Shown in pieces: positions 60,070 to 64,000 of a stretch of 64,000 nucleotides of DNA; positions within the stretch are counted from its first letter, which is position 1, and the number at the start of each line of letters is the position of its first letter. This DNA comes from Przewalskia tangutica (taxonomy: Eukaryota; Streptophyta; Magnoliopsida; Solanales; Solanaceae). The stretch covers positions 9,436,368-9,500,367 of the forward strand of contig CM056721.1 of the NCBI GenBank assembly GCA_029844215.1. The letters are read 5' to 3'. The position numbers were made by a program, and so were the translations under genes. The notes below the pieces were generated by a model. It ran no database searches, was not told where the DNA came from, and saw only the letters and a list, made by a program, of their open reading frames with translations.

Positions 60070-60930
60070 GACACATAATTAGTCCATAAAGCACCCTCTT
60101 AGCGTTCTTTAGCATTTCTAGCACTTTTAGCACTTTTAAATTCTAGCAATCCTTTAAGCATCTTTAAATATCACCTTTAGCACATTTCTGTTCTTAACAT
60201 TTTAGCACCTCCTAGCATTCTTTTGTACTTTAGTATATTAGCACTACTTTCAGCACTTTAGCATTTAGCATCTTTAAGCGCCCTTTAGCATTTAGCATTT
60301 TTAAACGCCCTTTAACACCTTTAGCACCCTTTAGCGTTAAAATTAATCTCTTAGCACCTTTAGCATCCTTCTATCATTTAAAACCTTTTAGCAACCTTTA
60401 GTATTTTAGGCACTTTTTTAAACACTCGGCATTTGGCTCTTTTATTTATTTATAACACCTTTCGTCCCTTTTTATACTTTAAAGCACCTTTTAAACATTT
60501 TAACATTTTAGCATTTTTTTAAGCAGGAGGAGCTTTCATTTTGCATTTTTAAACATAATAATTACCCTAGGTTTGGCAGGACAACCGCAAGTTAGCGGAT
60601 CTTAGAGGGTGCCTAACCCCTTCCCTCTAGATTAATAAAGAGCCCTTACCCAGAATCTCACTAAGTTTAACAGACCATTAAAATGGAGTTAATGTTTTAC
60701 TTTAGACTAGTTAAACATTTAGGTGTCCTAATTCACCCAAACTAATTAGGTGGCGACTCCGCGAACCCTTAGCATTCTAGCAACCCTTTAGCATTTTAGC
60801 ACCCTTTTAAACTTTAGCATCTTTTTTTTGCAATTTTAGCATCCTTTTAGCATTTTTAAAAACCTTTAAGCCTTTTAATCTTTTTTAGCATTTTATTATT
60901 TATTTTCTAACACTTTGCATTTTAAGAAGG
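60070..60930. repeat. Degenerate TTTAGCA/TTTAGCACC microsatellite-like tract
   Basis: Dozens of TTTAGCA, TTAGCATTT and TTTAGCACCC words run from about 60090 to 60540 and again from 60770 to 60910. A unique block separates them (60560-60770) that includes gcggatcttagagggtgcc. Some words are TTTAAAC-type variants. Confidence 0.8.
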
Positions 60931-62148
60931 AGTTTAGAAAATAAATGCCGCGGTCGAAAATGGGCGCGACAATTAGGACGTGAAATTTTCAGATTTTATA
61001 TAAGATTGGTTATGTGGGAGATTGATTTATTAAGTGTGGGATTAATTTAAGTGGAGGATGATAATAAGTGGTCAACTTGTGAAAAATTGTGCCCTCCAAT
61101 CACATGGAACTAGAAAAGAACACCACCATCATGCCAATTAATTTTCAGCCCACATTTATCAATGTCCCTTCACCTTTAATTGTAAACTTCTCCTTCACTC
61201 CTCCCACAGATTTTTCCTCCATATTCCATAGCTAAGTGAAGACCAAACTAACTCCTATTCCAAGGTTAACTTCTCCTACTAATTTCTAAGTAATGGTAAA
61301 CTCCCCAACAGTGGGATTTCGGCAGTGATTGGACCGAACTGCTCCAGAATTTAGCCCAGAAAATCTTAGTTTTGGAGATGAGCAAGTTGGAAGAAAAACA
61401 TGTAAGTAAGATGGTTTTAAGCTTGTAAGAAATGCATGCATGTTATTGTAACTTGAAGAAATGGTGAAAATGATGCAAGACGGTGGCGAGACTAACAAGA
61501 TTGTTTTGGCTAAATAAGGTAAGAATTCTTCTTCTTATAAAGTAATTGAAGTTAAATGGTGTTGTAGTTAAGGGATGAACTTGTGTTAAGAGAAAATTGA
61601 AGTAAGAAAATGCATGTGGTTGTTGTTGGGAGTGTTGGTGTCGATTTGGGGTTGTTTTGTATACATTGGATTTGATTGTTGTTGTTGTTATTATTGTCAC
61701 TAATTGCATGTTAAAATTGAAGGAAGTCTTGAAAGAAATCTTGATATTTAAGTTGTAGTTGTTCATATGAAATTGTTGAAATATGAATTGGATTTTAAGA
61801 CTTTAATTGGATTTTAAGGAATTATGAGAAGAGTTATGGTATTGTGCGTTATGGCCGAGACCTTCATGAAATTGTTGGACATGTTGTGTTGTATTTAGGG
61901 GTTGTTTTGTGGAGATTGGGATGCTGAAAATTTAGTTATGAATATGCATGTACATTGTGATAATTACTAATGTATGTTCTAAAGGAATAAAGATATAAAA
62001 AGGTGTTACTTTGTATTCTCGTTGTTGTTGGTATATGGATTGTTTTAGGGGCTATTTTGATATGGATTAAGGGGATGGATTAACATGAGAAGTAGGGGTA
62101 TTAATCACATTGATTATTGTGGTTGTTGTATTACATAAAGGTAAAGAG

Positions 62149-62242
62149 AAAGAATGTATAACGATGGCGTATATGGAGCATATGAGACTGTTTTGAAAGA
62201 ATGTATAACGATGGCGTATATGGAGCATATGAGACTGTTTTG
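62149..62242. repeat. 47-bp exact tandem duplication
   Basis: The unit aaagaatgtataacgatggc, then gtatatggagcatatgagac, then tgttttg occurs twice in a row with no difference, which implies a recent duplication within the solo LTR. Confidence 0.9.
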
Positions 62243-62639
62243 GTTATCCTTGAAGTTGTGTCTTGTTATTAATGTTGTTGACCTTATTGGTGAATTGTGG
62301 ATGTGTATATAAAAAGGGGAAGTGCTACCCAATTTTATATAACAAGAGAGTCATCATTCGATACGTATAAAGTATTTTAAATACCGAGTTGGTTAGTTCG
62401 ACAATAAGGTATGTGACTCCTTTCTTCTTTTGACATAATTTATATAAAGTGAGTGTACGGTGGACGTACATAATTCCATTGAATCATAATTCCTAGTGAC
62501 ACTTGATATGATAGTTGTCTTTGATTTTACAAGTGATAGTTCATTCTATTTATTCCTTTGAGAGTCAAATGGTGATTTAATTTGCATATAGTTACTCATG
62601 ATAATCTATTCGTGCTTGATGTGATTATATCATTTCACC

Positions 62640-62905
62640 GAGTCCCGGACCGGGAAGTTTCGTGCGCAGTCCCTTGCATTGTTCACCGCGTCCCTCACTA
62701 GAGGGTCGGGCAGTATATATATAACGACACATGTGGACAAGCATCCACGGATATGAGATATGCGGACAGACATCCGCGGATATGATATATGTGGACATGC
62801 ATCCACGGACATGACTATGTGTACACATTATATGTTCACCGTGTCCCTCACTAGAGGGCCGGACAATATACATATGATGATTTTTATGTGGACAAGCATT
62901 CACGG
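62640..62905. repeat. Palindrome-rich LTR repeats
   Basis: Two blocks ttcaccg(c/t)gtccctcact then agagggYcgg flank three to four units of the form tgtggacaagcatccacgga then tatgaNata. Each unit holds an inverted repeat (GTGGAC/ATCCAC or GCGGAC/ATCCGC) with compensating changes. Confidence 0.75.
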
Positions 62906-63563
62906 ATATGACTTATTTTATATGGACATGTTTTGACTCTCATTTCATAAGGCACATGTGTATTGTTGTCTTGATTATTATACTTGTCTCGTGTTATATT
63001 TTGGCCAGATATGATGATCTTCACAGTACTTCATGTTTTATATACTCAGTACATTATTTCATACTGACCCATTCCTCGGGGGGCTGCGTTTCATGCCCAC
63101 AAGTACATATATTCAGTTTGGTGATCCTCCAGTCTAGGATTCTTGTTCAGCTATTTGGAGAGCTTCATTGATCTGGAGCCAAGTCATTTTGGTACATACC
63201 CTTTTGTTATAGATTTATGTATATTCAGGGGTACGACGGAGCCCTGTCCCGTCATGTTTCACTATCATACTCTTAGAGGTCTGTAGACAGATGTGGGTGA
63301 TAGACGTGTTTTGTACTTGTGTGGATTGTATATGTGTTTTGGTCAGTTGTACGGTTGTGATGCGTTTTGGATATCCCTATGTACAGTGGCGGCCTTGTCG
63401 GCTTGCCTATCTTGATATGCTTGATTAGTTGTGACTCATCAGGAGACAGGTTTATTACAGATTTTTATATTTTCCTTAGTATGAGTCTGATTATATGTGA
63501 CAGGTCAGTATAAGGGTGTCCAATTAGGGCACCAGTCGCGGCCCGTCGGGTCGTGACAGGTGT

Positions 63564-63720
63564 GGAAGCGGAAGCGTCAGAAAGTGTGGGAGAAGCAAGA
63601 GGATCCATTTAGAGAAGAGAGGAATGATAACAAAACCAAGAAATTTCGTGAAAAAGGGGTGACTGCCGAGGGGTAACCCGAGGGGGGTGCCGACGGCCAA
63701 GGATTTTTTTTTTTAGGTTT
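63564..63720 (-). pseudogene. Copia C gag N-terminus
   Basis: The minus strand reads MDPLASPTLSDASAS from ATG at about 63610-63608, preceded by an untranslated leader from the primer-binding site. It is separated from the rest of gag (56404 leftwards) by the solo LTR. Across the GGTGT junction the frame continues with Thr-Pro-Pro-Thr-Thr. Confidence 0.8.
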
Positions 63721-63743
63721 TAGGGGTTTGACTCTTGATACCA

Positions 63744-63954
63744 TGTAAAATGATATTAATCTTCTTCGGTGTGTCTTTCTCATTAATATCAATATATATA
63801 GTTTACAATATACATCTCTTATACAATAATAATTCTAGTCCTAATTACAAGAGAAATCTTAGTTTTATCATAATTATATATCACTAAATATTTATACAAT
63901 ATATATTCTAATTATAGGCAGGTATTATATTATATGTGTTGTACACAGTTTACA
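63744..63954 (-). repeat. Copia C 5' LTR
   Basis: 211 bp with intact TG...CA ends. On the minus strand it is followed immediately by TGGTATCAAGAGTC (63743-63730), the initiator-Met primer-binding site. Bases after 63959 are host flank. Confidence 0.9.
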
Positions 63955-64000
63955 CTAAATAATAAGCAGCGACGTTGTCGAAGTGAAATTAATATAATAT

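Larger units (their letters stand above)
56608..60971 (+). mobile_element. Solo LTR of Tat/Ogre-like element nested in another solo LTR
   Basis: The ends are TGTTGACACCCAATTTTGAC and GAAAATGGGCGCGACA, 4364 bp, with exact duplication ATTAG (56603-56607 and 60972-60976). No protein-coding region is recognised. It contains a GC-rich block (57240-57560), a TATA box at 57694, a purine-rich presumed leader (57760-57900) and a long degenerate TTTAGCA repeat tract. Shared blocks (aattaggtggcgactccgcg, gcggatcttagagggtgcc) tie it to the inverted element at 20579-23772. Confidence 0.82.
56410..63558 (+). mobile_element. Solo LTR, Tekay-like chromovirus family, itself interrupted
   Basis: The ends are TGTTACACCCCGTAATCTTA and CGGGTCGTGACA, with exact 5-bp duplication GGTGT (56405-56409 and 63559-63563). 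Without the nested element it is about 2.8 kb with no coding region. It is in opposite orientation to the related solo LTRs at 23988 and 42159. Inside are a 47-bp tandem duplication (62149-62242) and palindrome-rich repeats (62640-62900). It is inserted at about codon 16 of copia C gag. Confidence 0.85.
48498..63954 (-). mobile_element. Ty1/copia element C, broken by a hAT element and nested solo LTRs
   Basis: The LTRs are 48498-48713 and 63744-63954 (216 and 211 bp). They start on the minus strand with TGTAAAC and end TTTTACA (decayed to CTTAGA in the 3' copy). Target duplication is CCAAA (48493-48497) against CTAAA (63955-63959). Primer-binding site TGGTATCAAGAGTC lies at 63743-63730. Polypurine tract GAGGGGGTG precedes the 3' LTR. 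After removal of the inserts (51995-55396 and 56410-63558) about 4.9 kb remains. The LTR and proteins differ from copia A and B, so this is a separate family. Confidence 0.9.

Overview
This is a eukaryotic (plant) nuclear window and almost certainly Solanaceae. It holds one intact multi-exon gene with GT-AG introns, Solanaceae-type SINE copies, an Au-like SINE tail, Ty1/copia and Ty3/gypsy LTR retrotransposons, and a hAT DNA transposon. There are no operons, no CRISPR array and no prokaryotic features. The family assignment rests on recognising the SINEs and LTR ends from memory, not on a database search.

Layout. Positions 1-626 hold a SINE copy and the last two exons of an unidentified plus-strand gene. 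Positions 1400-1660 (minus) hold a small plant-specific DUF7722-type protein gene. Positions 3633-11319 (plus) hold a complete 13-exon gene for a 386-residue ERGIC3/Erv46-like cargo receptor, with SINE remnants in intron 1. Positions 11.3-17.0 kb are gene-poor and include a G-rich minisatellite inside a hAT-like non-autonomous element, a decayed tRNA-Val and a possible organellar insert.

From 17.0 to 47.4 kb the window is a retrotransposon nest. It lies in the 3' end of a minus-strand CRM-domain gene fragment (remaining pieces at 47760-47398 and 39093-39072). Copia A (17037-38989, plus, TSD GTAAG) carries two solo LTRs (20579-23772 and 23988-27397) and, in its 3' LTR, a full gypsy chromovirus (27948-38773, TSD AATGC). 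Copia B (39099-47397, minus, TSD TCTTC) carries a third solo LTR (42159-45583). A separate copia C (48498-63954, minus) is broken by a hAT transposon (51995-55396) and a solo LTR (56410-63558), which itself contains another long solo LTR (56608-60971, TSD ATTAG). Nearly every junction shows a 5-bp target duplication, so the relative order of insertions can be read directly.

How it fits together. Only the ERGIC3-like gene and probably the DUF7722 gene look functional. All transposon coding regions seen here carry stops, frameshifts or altered catalytic residues. No new molecular system was found. The unusual material is structural: the nested solo LTRs, a gypsy element with nearly identical LTRs around a decayed interior, a 54-bp minisatellite with an in-frame stop inside its pol region, a duplicated polypurine-tract/LTR junction, and family-specific tandem arrays inside the LTRs.
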